A stretch of DNA of 64,000 nucleotides, taken from contig NC_090319.1 in NCBI RefSeq assembly GCF_040869045.1, forward strand, positions 268,972,897 to 269,036,896. The letters are read 5' to 3'. Below the pieces are notes generated by a model, which saw only the letters and a program-made list of their open reading frames with translations, did not search any database and had not been told where the DNA came from. Shown here piece by piece: positions 11,701-22,492 of this stretch. The position numbers and the translations under genes are program-made. How positions within the stretch are numbered: position 1 is the stretch's first letter; the number at the start of each line of letters is the position of its first letter. The stretch is from Eurosta solidaginis (lineage: Eukaryota > Arthropoda > Insecta > Diptera > Tephritidae).

Positions 11701-12788
11701 CCACCTATAGAACTAAGGATTACTCCCTTTTAAAATACTCCTTACCACCTTTCATTTGATACCCATATCGTACAAACACATTCTAGAGTCACCCCTGGCC
11801 CACCCTAATGGCGATATCTCGAAAAGGCGTCCACCTATAGACCTAATGCCCACTCCCTCTTAAAATGCTCAGTAACACCTTTCGTTTGATACCCATATCG
11901 TACAAACATTCTAGAGTCACCCCTGGCCCACCCTAATGGCGATATCTCGAAAGGGCGTCCACCTATAGACCTAATGCCCACTCCCTCTTAAAATGCTCAG
12001 TAACACCTTTCGTTTGATGCACATATCGTACAAACACATTCTAGAGTCACCCCTGGCCCACCCTAATGACGATATCTCGAAAAGGCGTCCACCTATAGAC
12101 CTCATGCCCACTCCCTCTTAAAATGCTCAGTAACACCTTTCGTTTGATACCCATACCGTACAAACATTCTAGAGTCACCCCTGGCCCACCCTAATGGCGA
12201 TATCTCGAAAAGGCGTCCACCTATAGACCTAATGCCCACTCCCTCTTAAAATGCTCAGTAACACCTTTCATTTGATTCCCATATCGTACAAACACATTCT
12301 AGAGACACCCCTGGTCCACCTTTATGGCGATATCTCGAAACGGCGTCCACCTATGGAACTAAGGATCACTCCTTTTCAAAATACTCATTAACAGCTTTCA
12401 TTCGATACCCATATCGTACAAACACATTATAGAATCACCCCTGGTCCACCTTAATGGGGACATCTCGAAAAGGCGTCCACCGATAGACCTAAGGCCCACT
12501 CCCTCTTAAAATGCTCAGTAACACCTTTCATTTGATACCCATATCGTACAAACAAATTCTAGAGTCAGCCCTGGTCTACCTTTATGGCGATATCCCTAAA
12601 TGGCGTTCATCCATAGAACTATGGCCTACTCTCTCTTAAAATACTCTTTAATACCTTTCATTTGATACACATGTTATACAACCACATTCCAGGGTTACCC
12701 CAGATTGATTTTCCTTATCTTGTCTCCATAGCTCTCAACTGAGTATGTTATGTTCGGTTACACCCGAACTTAGCCTTCCTTACTTGTT
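8782..12788 (+). mobile_element. HINE / DINE-1-like Helentron-associated element (about 4 kb)
   Basis: The 5' end reads TTTTTATACTCAGTTGAGC. The sub-terminal motif ACTCAGTTGAG (8789-8799) is repeated in inverse near the 3' end as CTCAACTGAGT (12734-12744). Next to it is a perfect 6-bp stem hairpin, GTTCGG / CCGAAC (12752-12757 and 12764-12769), followed by TTAGCCTTCCTTACTTG. Sub-terminal inverted repeats, a tandem-repeat core, a 3' hairpin and a CTTxCTTGTTT-like end are the known architecture of Drosophila DINE-1/HINE elements (non-autonomous Helentrons). The 8930-8957 segment is a GTCC microsatellite. Several GGGCGTGG(C/T)...CCGCCCA segments occur between 9060 and 9840. There is no Rep/helicase, so it depends on an autonomous partner. 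The superfamily call rests on architecture and remembered DINE-1 ends. Confidence 0.75.
10127..12700 (+). repeat. 128-bp minisatellite, about 20 tandem copies (HINE core)
   Basis: Successive CACCCTAAT(G/T)G starts at 10261, 10389 and 10517 give a 128-bp period. Each unit contains GCGATATCTCGAAAAGGCG, CCACCTATAGA, CTCTTAAAATGCTCAG and TTTGATACCCATATCGTAC. Two monomer types are visible. Type A has GACCTAATGCCCACTCCCTC. Type B has GAACTAAGGATTACTCCC with ACTCATTACCACC and an extra CA before ATTCTAGAG. Their order is not random (A A A B A A A B A B A B A ...). The outermost units are the most diverged, as expected for unequal exchange. There are no unique spacers, so it is not a CRISPR-like array. 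Confidence 0.95.
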
Positions 12789-12789
12789 T

Positions 12790-13004
12790 AAAATCAAAAT
12801 GATAAGTGGTTTCAATGTGCCACCTTCAATTTTGAAGATATAAGCGGAAGTGTTGAAGCACATGGAACCGTTAATTTTGTTCAAAAATGTGTTTCAATAT
12901 GAACACAGCCTAAATATATTAAATGTAAAGCAGCAAAATCAACCCTGCTGAATATACCTAAATATACCAAAAGCTGAATATTGTATAACGTATACCGATA
13001 GATA
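12790..13004. other. Short spacer without recognisable gene
   Basis: AT-rich sequence between the HINE and the next repeat; nothing supported. Confidence 0.4.
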
Positions 13005-13345
13005 ATCTACTATATATTTGTGAAAGTATGTCTGTATGTATGTTTGGACTTGCAGCCTAAACCGCAGAATGGAATGGAACGAAATTTTGCCATGACATAC
13101 CCTGAGTGCGACAATCTATGGTAGGCTATATAAAAAAGTTTTCGACAAGGGGGCGTGGCACCTCCCCTACAACTGGAATTTTTCGTAGTCAATATATCTG
13201 AAAATATTAAGGCTTGACGATTGAAATTAGGTGAGGAGGTATATAAGACTAATTCCTACCCCCTCGGGAAAAATTGGGATAGCGAAAAAGGGGCGTGGCA
13301 TTTCCCATACAAATGGGAGTTGGGATTAGTCTAATATATTAGTCT
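13005..13345. repeat. Probable interspersed repeat with GGGGCGTGGCA segments
   Basis: The segment contains two GGGGCGTGGCA(C/T)-type phrases (about 13151 and 13291), each followed by TCCC(C/A)TACAA. It also has a GTATGTCTGTATGTATGT start and a purine/pyrimidine layout similar to the spacer regions of the HINE. I infer a dispersed repeat from this composition; only one copy is in the window, so this is weak. Confidence 0.35.
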
Positions 13346-13349
13346 ATAT

Positions 13350-14050
13350 AGTACTGCTTTTATTTATACACTTTAACTAACTTAACTATTTATAGCCCCC
13401 TGCATATGCACTGCACTCTGTGGCATTTATTGCCTTTGTTAATTAATGCTTGAGTAATCTCATCCATGACCTTGGCAGCAACTGCATCAAACTTTTAGAT
13501 GCATTCTCAATTCCATTATAAACATCAACCAACGACAACAACACAAATAGCATCAACATCAAACTGATCGTCAATTTTGCAGCTTAAACCAAAACATCCA
13601 TATAAGTATGCATGCAACACACCTACAAACATACATACATATGCATTGGTAATCACTATTCAGCTGCTCATTGTCAGCGGATTTTTGCCTCGTCGACTAT
13701 AATATGCTGTGAAGGTCTTTATTCCATGTTGTTGATGTGACCACAAAAGGGATATATATGTATATAAGGCGGCAAATAAGGTAAAAGCTGCCCTACAAAT
13801 ATTATATAGATAATCCCCTACTTTGCTCCATTATTCATACTAGTTTATACTTGGCGCAGTAAAACAACAACGATCATCATAATCATCAGCATCGGCAGCT
13901 GTGTGTTAATGTATGTATGTTAGTATTGCATTAAGGCAATAAGGCATTATGGCACAATAAATTCGCCATGAGATGTCAAGTTATGTCAGGGTATTCTGAT
14001 ATTCTTGTGGTGTTAAATTACATGCAAAACACTCATTATTACATTTAGGT
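13350..14050. other. No recognisable gene; possibly unique non-coding DNA
   Basis: Low-complexity CAACAACAACA and ATCATCATAATC stretches and CATACATACATA microsatellite (about 13630-13645). No reading frame or repeat copy recognised. Confidence 0.4.
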
Positions 14051-14057
14051 ATTAGAG

Positions 14058-16110
14058 GTTTACGCCGTTCAGTTAATCGGCGGCGGCGGCGTGGCCGGCG
14101 CGCCGTCAAAGTGATCGGCGTAAAGCTCTGAATTGAATGGCTGGACTTCAGAGTATCACATTGTCCACAACTAATGAATATGGAAACTTACTGCTGACGT
14201 CAATGGTATGTTTGACGATCTGGAACAATATCATTAACTTGCGGATGGGTATCTGGGAGGCTTGTAAACCGAAAATTAAAAAAAATTATATTTGGAAAGG
14301 TTTTGTTTATAGGTATTTAAGGAAATCGACGTTTTGGCCATTTCGGAAAGATCAGCGGTTTCTGCCTCAAAATCTCGCGGATCGTTCAAAAAATTTCGGG
14401 AGTAGAGAGGGAGAAATACTTAAAATGGTCAAACTTTTGTAGCTTAGTTTCACCGAAGCAGATGTTCTGGGCTAGCTGTAATACCCTTCGTCGGCACGAT
14501 TTCTTTAAATAATTTGTGGTTACATGCTGGTCACGGTTACGGTTACTATCAATTATCTACTAATAATCATGACTCTCGTGGCACAGTTTTAACGATTAGC
14601 GTCAATGCTGGCTTATTGTTGATCGCGCCAAAGTGCACCTTCAGTTTTTTCGGCTGTTTCTAGGAGCTACAATTCCCGACGTGCGAACAGTAGCTACCAC
14701 GCATCCTGGCCCTTATACCATATGCCAGCACAGAAGCTATAGGACTGCGACTTCGAACTCATACATTCTTCGACATCATTTTCCTAGAAGCTGTAGGTGT
14801 AGCTCCGATGACTTTCTGACGGATGTTTTTGTCGCGCTATGCTTCCGAACTACACCAAAAAAAAACACCCTGAAACGTTAGGGAGTAACTATTTGGCCAA
14901 GGATGCCGCCCTCGAAATCATACCAGTCTAAGTGGATATCATTGCGTAACACATGGGTGAAATCGTATAATCCTTGGCGCATCTACATAATTTAAACTTT
15001 ACAAGGACCGTGGATAAAAGTTTTGAAATGTGGACCAAAATTTGCAGACGTGTGTGTTCGATACAGTGACCTCAATAGTGTTCGTTCCGGCCTTAAGATA
15101 TAAGAGCTCATTATGGATGGCCGCCTTCAGTTTTCAGACAAGTTCGACTATCCCCTACGTTAGGGTAGTAGAACACCCGGTAATTTGTTCGACTGTCTTG
15201 AGAAAGCTTTTGCTTCACTACTTTGACCTGGTTAAAAAATGTGCCTACGTATTCACATTTGTAATAGGAGCCGTCACGTGTTAGTCATATTTAAACACGG
15301 CTGATAGGCTATATCCAATGTGATTCACTCGAAGGGACTAGTTGGGGAGAGGGCCGCCAACTTTAGGAAATGTCAAACCGGGAGACTTAGGTGCTGAATG
15401 ATGAAGTGTGAAAATCAAAATTAAGATTTCAGACGCTATTTTATAGTTAAGCAAATAAAGTGATTTTTCAAACCCTTCTCATACGTGTTGAAGATATATG
15501 CAACTTAAGTGTGAGCTGAGAATCAGTTCAAAGGAGGACTTAAACCACTGGAGCCGAATAAAGTATTTTTGCATCACTGATTTCGTTTATTCTCTCAGCC
15601 AATCGGGATATAAAATCCGGCACCTTTTTCGGGTATCTTGCCTTTTTAACAACTTTAGGACAATTTGAAAATATGTTCGACATTTTGGGACATTTTATTT
15701 AAATTAATTGTTCCTTATTAATTTTTTAAAGAATTATGTGAAGTGAGCATTTAAATTTATTACATAACTTTTCTTTTAGTATTTTGTTTTAATAACTTTG
15801 GTGAATTCGGTGATGCGAAATCCGTGTTAAGCTGGCCTTGAAAGCGCCTGTTTTCTCAAATAACTTTTGAATGGTTAGAAAGTGTTAAATTTGGCAATTG
15901 GATTTTTATAACTGGCAGTGGTACGCATCCGTTGATACCCCTTTCGACCATTTCAGACCAATTTTCGAGATGAACAATAAATGGCCTAGACAGGCTTAAA
16001 AGAATAGAAAATATAGTAATGCGCCGAACGCCGCCGCCACCGCGCCGATATCTTTGACGTTCGGTGGCGGCGTGCGAAAAACGTCGCAAATCGGCGGCGG
16101 CGTATATATC
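14058..16110. repeat. Possible DNA element flanked by CpG-rich inverted blocks
   Basis: Two blocks of strikingly CG-rich sequence (14058-14126 and 16021-16111) stand out from AT-rich surroundings. The left one holds a 7-bp inverted pair TACGCCG/CGGCGTA (14061-14067, 14116-14122) around GGCGGCGGCGGCG. Read on the minus strand, the right one starts TACGCCGCCGCCGATT and shares TCAAAG.GATCGGCG-like phrases with the left. They could be imperfect ends of a DNA transposon of about 2 kb. I see no convincing transposase frame between them (stops in all frames) and no clear TSD. Confidence 0.35.
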
Positions 16111-16483
16111 TATTGTGTATGTGATCGAATTCTTGTTATTTTCTCATATCGATTACCGTAATCCTTTTATTCTTATTTATTGGTATTTACATGGTTGTAT
16201 TAAAAATGTGGTTTAGATGAGTGATATTATTTCAGTAAGTGGTTGAATTTCAACCAACGTGCGAACTATACTCTTAATTACGCTGTGAGGGTGCCTTAAA
16301 TATACAGCAACGAACAAAAAAGGAGCAGTATCCTCTATCAAATAGCGTCATTTAAATTCTTATTTTTTAATTTTCAATATTTTAAGTAAAAAGTTCTACG
16401 ATTTTCGTAATCGCAACATTGAAAAGCCGATCTCAATAACTTGGTCGAAAATATTTGAAAAATCGAGAAAATTTTACAATAAT

Positions 16484-16810
16484 TTTGTACCGTAATGGTA
16501 GGACCGGGGGCCTTGGATTCAACTTCTGGGCAAAGTAACATCAAAAATGAAGAAACAAATTTTTTCCAACTATAAAAGAGTTGTTCTAATCGGGGTCGCC
16601 CCTCGGAATTTCTCTGGCAAACACTCCGAGCGTATTTCCGCCATGAAAACTCCTCAGTGAAAACTCATCTCCCTTGCAGTTGCCGTTCGGTTTCGGCATA
16701 AGACATGTAGATCCCGTCCCGCCAATTGTAGGAAAGAAAAGCTCGGCTTATATCACCTTGGAGATAAATCGCGAGAAGTATGTATTTATTTTTCGTTTTT
16801 CTCTGAATTT
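16484..16810 (+). repeat. tRNA-derived SINE copy, 5' damaged
   Basis: The order of landmarks matches the complete SINE: GGGCAAAGTAACATCAAA (about 16529), CGGGGTCGCCCCTCGG (16600), GCAAACACTCCGAG, CCATGAAAACTCCTCAGTG, TTGCCGTTCGG (16680) and the GCTCGGCTTATATCACC 3' part. The tRNA-like head is reduced to GTAATGGTAGGACC before 16530. Confidence 0.7.
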
Positions 16811-16859
16811 TTTAAGCATGCAGTTTTGTAGCCCAATAAATTGTTGTGTCATTAAGTAC

Positions 16860-18390
16860 AAGTAATATAAGGAATATGCTCTAGGAGTCTTCTTAGACAT
16901 TGCCGGGGCTTCCAACAATGTTTCTAAATGGGTGAATATCGATGGTCTTAATTACATTAAAGTGCATCCTCCCTTAACCAGATGGATCGGCTGCATGTTA
17001 AATTGAATGAAGATTACATCACATTGGGGATTGTACGAGGACACGAAATCAGTGGACAGGGGCACGCCGCAGGGAGGGGCGCTATCACCTCTGCTGTGGA
17101 CGTTAGTCATCAAACAACTGCTCAGGCGATTCGACGAGGGACCCATTAAACTTACGGCTTACGCAGACGACGTTGCAATTTTCATAAGTGGAAAGCGCCT
17201 GCCAACGATTAGCTCTTTGATGGATCGGGCGCTTTGGGATATTCATACCTGGGCATCTAATGTCGGTTTGAAAGTCAGCGCGTAGAAGACGGCTATGGTA
17301 TTGTTTACAAAGAGGTACAAGTTCCCAAATTGGACCAAGCCTAAGTAGAAGGGGTGAACATATAGGAGAAGGGGTGACCCTACAGGAGAAACCTTGCACA
17401 AAATATCTAGGAATCATCCTAGACTGTAAGCTGTCATGGAAGCTCAACGTGGAGGAGAGGGCGAAGAAGGCTTCAACGGCACTTTATGCATGTAGAAGAA
17501 TGCTGTGGTGTATGTGCGGCTTATCGCCCTGTCTTTCTCATTGGGTTTTAAAGCGATCGTAAGTCCTATTCTATACTATGGAGTTCTTGTTTGGTGGAAA
17601 GCCACACAAAAAACAACCTACCTCAAAAAAATAAAGGGGGTATACAGACTATCGATGCGCAGCATTACAAGAGCCCTGAAAACAACCCTGCACTGTATGC
17701 CATTCTGCATATTCCACCTGTAGACCTGGTAGCAAAGAACATAGCGTTAACAACTGCAACCAGCCTCGGTGCCTCGGGGCAGCTTGAGCGCCGACCATAC
17801 GGCCATAATAGTATAGCGTCATCAATCACAAAATGAACAGATTACCTGATTCCCTATCTGCGCTTCGAGGGAGATCTTAAGGCCACAATAGAGGTGGACG
17901 GTTGGCGCAAAGGCGCTCAAATGGCGGACGAGACAATACATGTATACACAGATGGTTTCAAAGTAGTGGAAGGAGTAGGGTCTGCGGTATGCTGTTCTGA
18001 TCCGGAAATAAACAGATCGTACAGACTGCCGGCTGTAGCCTTTTCCAAGCGGAAATATTAGCCGTAACCAAAGCAGTAGCAACCCTGGAAGAAAATGGCT
18101 TAATCTGCAACAGTCTTAGCTTTTATATTGACAGTCAAGCAGCAATTAAGGCAATAATCTCGCATAGCACAGTATCTAAATTCGTGTTTGAGTGTAAGCA
18201 GTTTCTGCAGAGAATCGGAACTGGGAGAAGCATACATCTATATTGGATCCCAGGGCATATGGGAATAGATGAGAATGAAAAAGCGGATGAAAAGGGTGAA
18301 TCCCTTGAAGAATGTTCTGTAGACGTCCAATCAGACTGGGCGAGATTAGGCGAAGGCGAGAGATGTACATGATCAACCAGGCGGGAAAGG
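16860..18390 (+). pseudogene. 5'-truncated non-LTR retrotransposon: RT C-terminal half plus RNase H (I/LOA-like)
   Basis: Translation in shifting frames gives the RT core in order: motif A as VFLDIAGASNN (about 16880), motif B as GTPQGGALSPLLW (17060-17100) and motif C as TAYADDVAIFI (17155-17190). The thumb block KYLGIILDCKLSW (17400) and ILYYGVLVWW (17570) follow. Downstream is an RNase H domain with VYTDG (17945), FYIDSQAAIKAI (18125) and IPGHMGIDENEKAD (18247-18290). RT followed by RNase H is the arrangement of I/LOA-type LINEs. The endonuclease and ORF1 are missing, and the body is broken by several stops (for example near 17283). It abuts a SINE on its 5' side. It is related to the fragment at 62236-63110. 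Confidence 0.8.
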
Positions 18391-18399
18391 CGTAGTGCT

Positions 18400-18779
18400 T
18401 TTGAAATTTTTCGATTTATTACATTTCTCTCATATTTCGCTACCAGTGTTCGTATTTAAATCTGTTACCTGAGTAAAGGACTTCGCCGGATTAAAAATTT
18501 AATTTTCGGAGTATATTTTTGCTTCCTTTTTTGAAAACGGGCGAACAACTAACATCAAATTGATTCGGTGGCTTGGCAAACCCTTCGATTATATTTCTGC
18601 CGTGGAATGTTACTCAGCAAATAAGTCAGCTAAAGAGTCCACCTAGAATGTGTAAGATGATCAATTAATGTTCCCATTAGCACACCACATTCTGGAAGAA
18701 AAGTTAGCTCTATCTCCTCGCATATTTATCGCGAAAAATATTATTGTTATTATTTTCATTTTATATATTTCATGCTCTT
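18400..18779. other. Spacer without recognisable gene
   Basis: AT-rich; nothing recognised. Confidence 0.4.
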
Positions 18780-19600
18780 TTAATGACGGAAGGTTTTAAG
18801 ACCGGGTAGGCTCCTGCAGGAGCGAAAATGGCGACGTAGTAACTGACGTAAAGAGTGTGGGGGAAGAAGAACCCGATACACTAATCGCCGGTGATGAAAA
18901 ACACGCTTCGGCATTACAGGATACCCGCCGGGTTGTTCAAACATGTAGCCGAAGAGTTGGTATGAGATGAAGAAGCAAAATAGTAGGACTTGCGAAAATG
19001 AGGACAAGACGAAGTACTTGCTGTCATCGTGGCCTTTGTAGCCTCGTCACTGTTGACGGATATAAATTCGAGACTGTGAAGGATTTCGTCTATTTGGTAA
19101 GCAGCATTAAAAGCAAAAACAATGTCAGCCTAGAAATCAAACGGAGAATAACTCTTGTCAACAAGTGCTTCTTTAGGCAATTGAAAAGTAAAGTCTTCTG
19201 CAGACGACCAAAAATCTCGCTCTAAAAGTCACTCATCATACCTGTCCTGATGAATGGCTCGGAATCATGGAAGGTGTCGAGAGAAGATGAGATGGCTCTT
19301 GAAGTATTCGAGAGGAAAGTTCTCCGGAAGATTTATAGAAAGAGGTATAATGCTCAGCTATATGAGCTTTTCGCAGATATGACGATAGTGCAGCGAATAA
19401 TAAAAAAGCTTCGCTAGCTAGGTCATGTTATGCGGATGGACGAATACGCTCCGGCCAAGGAAGAAAGTAACCACAGTTTGTAAGCAAAGGAAAGAAAATA
19501 CCTTCACTGAGTTGGGAGAGACAGTTGGTGGAAGATTTGACCTCGCTTGGTGCTCCCAATTGGCAACTGTTATCGAAAAACAGCGTTAGCTGACCTCACT
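18780..19600 (+). pseudogene. Decayed RTE/BovB-like non-LTR retrotransposon, copy 1
   Basis: Frame-broken translation contains DKTKYLL (about 19005), VTVDGYKFETVKDFVYL (19044-19100), NNVSLEIKRRITLVNKC, then PVLMNGSESWKVSREDEMAL and VFERKVLRKIY (19235-19345), ELFADMTIVQRI (19363-19400) and GHVMRMDEYAP (19424-19455). The block series YLG/NN..EI.RRI, PVL.YGSE.W, EDE..L.VFERKILR and LGHV.RM is typical of the C-terminal part of RTE-clade reverse transcriptases in invertebrates. Two further remnants of the same family lie at 27085-27520 and 28875-29110. Upstream, 18780-19000 may be more of the same RT, but this is weak. Confidence 0.65.
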
Positions 19601-19609
19601 GACTCAACG

Positions 19610-20035
19610 TACTTCATTTTTATAAAAAACTTCAAGAAGTGTTGTATGGACACATTTTTTGCTTACGATTTACTCCTTCTATTCTCATTCCGTACGAAAA
19701 AAGTACAAAAACTATAAGTTAAGTGTGAACAAACATGTCTTAAGACACGAACACGTAATTTCATCCAATCGTTACTTGTAAACAATCAGCTTTTCATAGG
19801 TATGCAATGAAAACTTCAACCAAAATATACTAGATAGTAATACTATTTAGTTTTTAACTCGGCTCAAATAAACCTTTGGGATAAAAACTATAGTAGAAGC
19901 GTAGCAAAATACTCCTATTGGAATAAAGTCTGAACACTGCGCCAGCAATGAAACATGTTGTCAAAAGCGTGACGTCACGCCGAGAAAATTTAATTCACAG
20001 CTAACTATGATTTTTTTTATCTCTCATTTTTTAAT
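19610..20035. other. Spacer without recognisable gene
   Basis: AT-rich; nothing recognised. Confidence 0.4.
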
Positions 20036-20093
20036 GCGGGATCTGTTTATTGGTTCATGATAACAACACCTGGTACTGAATTCGCCTTGACCA
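20036..20093. repeat. End fragment of CAAGGCGAATTC-type MITE
   Basis: GATAACAACACCTGGTACTG followed by AATTCGCCTTG matches the right end of the MITE family clustered at 45.7-47.7 kb. Only this end is present. Confidence 0.6.
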
Positions 20094-20212
20094 AATCTTT
20101 CGGACAAACACATTGAGTTTTGAACAAATTCTTTTTCCATTTGTTTCAATTTTTGTCCGAAAATATATATACTTCGGAAAATGAGTCAAAAATTAGTTTT
20201 GAGCGATTAATA

Positions 20213-20470
20213 ATAATGTAAGGCGCGATAACCTCCGAAGATATTTTAGGCCGAGCTTCTCTTCCAATTTGCGTCGTGCTCCTTTTTTTAATTTTTTCTG
20301 CAAATTGGCGGGACGGGACCTACTTGTTTTATGCCGAATCCGAACGGCATTTACGAGGCACTGAGTTTTCACTGAGAGCTTTTCATGGCACAAATACACT
20401 CGGAGTGCTTGCCAAACAAACACTGCCGAGGGGCGACCCCGCTTAGAAAAATTTTCTTCTGCGATTTAAA
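20213..20470 (-). repeat. tRNA-derived SINE copy, head missing
   Basis: On the minus strand it has the body order AAGCGGGGTCGCCCCTCGG, GCAAGCACTCCGAGTG, the CCATGAAAAGCTCTCAGTG block, CCGTTCGGATTCGGCAT, ACAAGTAGGTCCCGTCC, AGAGAAGCTCGGCC and a GCGCCTTACATTATT end. The tRNA-like head expected beyond 20470 is absent (5' truncation). Confidence 0.75.
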
Positions 20471-20550
20471 GCTTGTACTTTGTGGGACTAGAATTGAATG
20501 TGCTACAAAACCACATTCTCTATAAATAAAATCAGAGAACTCCAAGAAAA

Positions 20551-20904
20551 ATATTTATTAAATTAATTATTAATTATTTTCCTTTCCTTATTGACTACAC
20601 AATTATTTAGTCAAACAAAAACAATGGTGCTTTTATGGATAAACCGTAAAACAACAAACTTTATTAATTTATTCATCTTAAACTTATGCATTTCGGCCAG
20701 ACCTGCTGTCCATCATAAGCGACGCGCTACTGTACAGCAGGTGATGGACAGCAGGTCTGCCCGAAATGCATATGTTTAAGTTGAATAAATTAATAAAGTT
20801 TGATGTTTTACGGTTTATCCATAAACGCACCATTGTTTTATTTGACTAAATAATATTGTAGTAAATAAGGAAAAGAAAATAATTAATTAATTTAATAAAT
20901 ATTT
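20551..20904. mobile_element. 354-bp near-perfect palindrome (long-TIR foldback element)
   Basis: The left arm (20551-20715) and right arm (20742-20904) are near-perfect reverse complements around a 26-bp loop. The inner ends ACCTGCTGTCCATCA / TGATGGACAGCAGGT are perfect. Outward, TTTACGGTTTATCCATAAA-like and ACCATTGTTTT-type stretches also pair with few mismatches. No protein is encoded. It may be a foldback MITE or, if transcribed, a long hairpin RNA precursor. No clear TSD was identified. Confidence 0.85.
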
Positions 20905-21229
20905 AATAGACTACAAACTTAAAGTTCTCCTATTTGATAAGTGAATGGTGCTTATTTTGTTTAATCCAAGAAAAATATTCGAGATTTTCGTTAAATTTTT
21001 TCGAAACCATTTTCGAGATTGGTTTGCAAAGTTTTAATTACAAAATTCCTGGAAGATTTTTATTTAAAGATCAACGTCAGAAAAAAGAAGAACTTAATTG
21101 ACTATATTCAATAAAAAATTCGCAATTGTTCTGTTCGCTGCTTCACATATACATATATATTCATATTTTCAGCAGCTGTTTTATGATTTTTAAATTTTCT
21201 TCAATATTTCTTTATCAACTGGTGGACAG

Positions 21230-21680
21230 AAGAGATATCCGATGCAGATAAGGACTTTTTCCTTGATTAAATACATATCACTATTTCCTACAGACTATCG
21301 AAATCGTATCTGGTGACTTCAATCCTAGTGTGTGCTATCGAGGCGTATATCCCAGTGGTAATCGACCGAAGTAAGATATGTGAGATTTGGGAGTATACAA
21401 TACCTTACAGTTGACACGTCTTACGATGAGCTATACTTTCATAGTAAATGCAGCTTACAATGGGAAATTTTTCCATCTAGCGGCGGCCTATGAACATTTC
21501 GGCAACCAGTTAGTCGAAATATCGACTCGAGCCAAAACCTTATAGCAGCAAAAGTACGCATATGCCCCTATGCGGCTAAGACGTTGCACGCAGAGACATA
21601 AGGAAAGTTAAACGTCGAGAAGCTGGTCACGAAAGACGCTAGAGAGAAAATCTCTAGTACAAAACTGGTGGGCTACTGGT
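21230..21680 (+). pseudogene. Possible non-LTR endonuclease remnant (RTE-like)
   Basis: The stretch near 21300-21330 translates as EIVSGDFNPSV, resembling the GDFN motif of APE-type LINE endonucleases. The following residues include the NGKFFHLAAAYEHF-like string. Stops interrupt the frame. Weak, based on one motif and general context. Confidence 0.3.
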
Positions 21681-21699
21681 GCATTCGGAACCACTACTA

Positions 21700-21998
21700 G
21701 TTGGCCATCTATTATTTTACATGCTTGCACCTGGCAAATTTAACATGTCGATGTCACAGCAAGCAAAAATAAAAATAGTTTTTATTGTGTGTGTGTGTGC
21801 GTGCGCTGGGATAAATGCCCAAATATAAGTGGCATCAGGATGCCACTTTATATTAGGCAGTGGAAACTGTCCTCGCTGCTTACCTTTTCTTTAGTTCCGA
21901 ACTATATAAAAATAACAGTTTAAAACTAATTAGGTGTAGTACGATATCTTCCCCTTTTTCGATAGTTCCAAATCGGTGAAAAAGTGTGGATTAAAAAG
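21700..21998. other. Spacer with (TG)n microsatellite
   Basis: A short TGTGTGTGTG run lies at about 21786-21802. No gene recognised. Confidence 0.45.
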
Positions 21999-21999
21999 G

Positions 22000-22253
22000 C
22001 TTACTCATGTCGATTTTGATGGATCTTTACGGGATATGAATCCGGTACGTTCAGGTAACAAAGCACCATTAAGGTACTAGCCCGACCATCTCTGGACCAT
22101 CCCGCACCCACCCCCCTAGTGCCGCAAGGAACTTGTGGCCGCCAAAGCCTCGCTTGCTAAATATGTGTATGATAAATGCATATTTGTAACAGGATTCACC
22201 TCGCGTAGGTGAGATTGACAATTGGGTTGCGGAAGCTATGAATTGCGCTATCA
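22000..22253. repeat. Interspersed repeat that was the target of the R1-clade insertion
   Basis: The segment 22203-22241 (GTAGGTGAG.TTGACAATTGGGTTGCGGAAGCT) recurs at 60305-60345 with a few mismatches. The upstream part, ATGAATCCGGTACGTTC (22036), has a weaker relative near 58965-58985. The continuation on the other side of the insertion starts at 26541. It is thus an older dispersed repeat interrupted by the element at 22254-26524. Its own type is not recognised. Confidence 0.5.
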
Positions 22254-22492
22254 TTTTTTTTTTTTTTTTTTTTTTTTTTTGCGGGGAGGCTGAAAAATGC
22301 CTAATGCACCATAATTGCTGCCGTCGCAGCAACCGTGTGTCCGTAGACTAAAAAACAGCCCCGTTCTGGAACCGTCGCCCACCCCGGCACCACTTTCGCA
22401 TTACTTCAGGGTGGCGTTCCATATTTCTCATTTTTTAAGAGCCTACTGTTGTCCCTGCGTCCAGGTTCCCGCTATTTGCTCTGAGTGTCCAT

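Noticed and set aside
10127..12700. Regular repeats that could be mistaken for a CRISPR-like array
   Set aside because: Units are directly contiguous and similar along the whole 128 bp, with no unique spacers; it is a eukaryotic minisatellite within a HINE.
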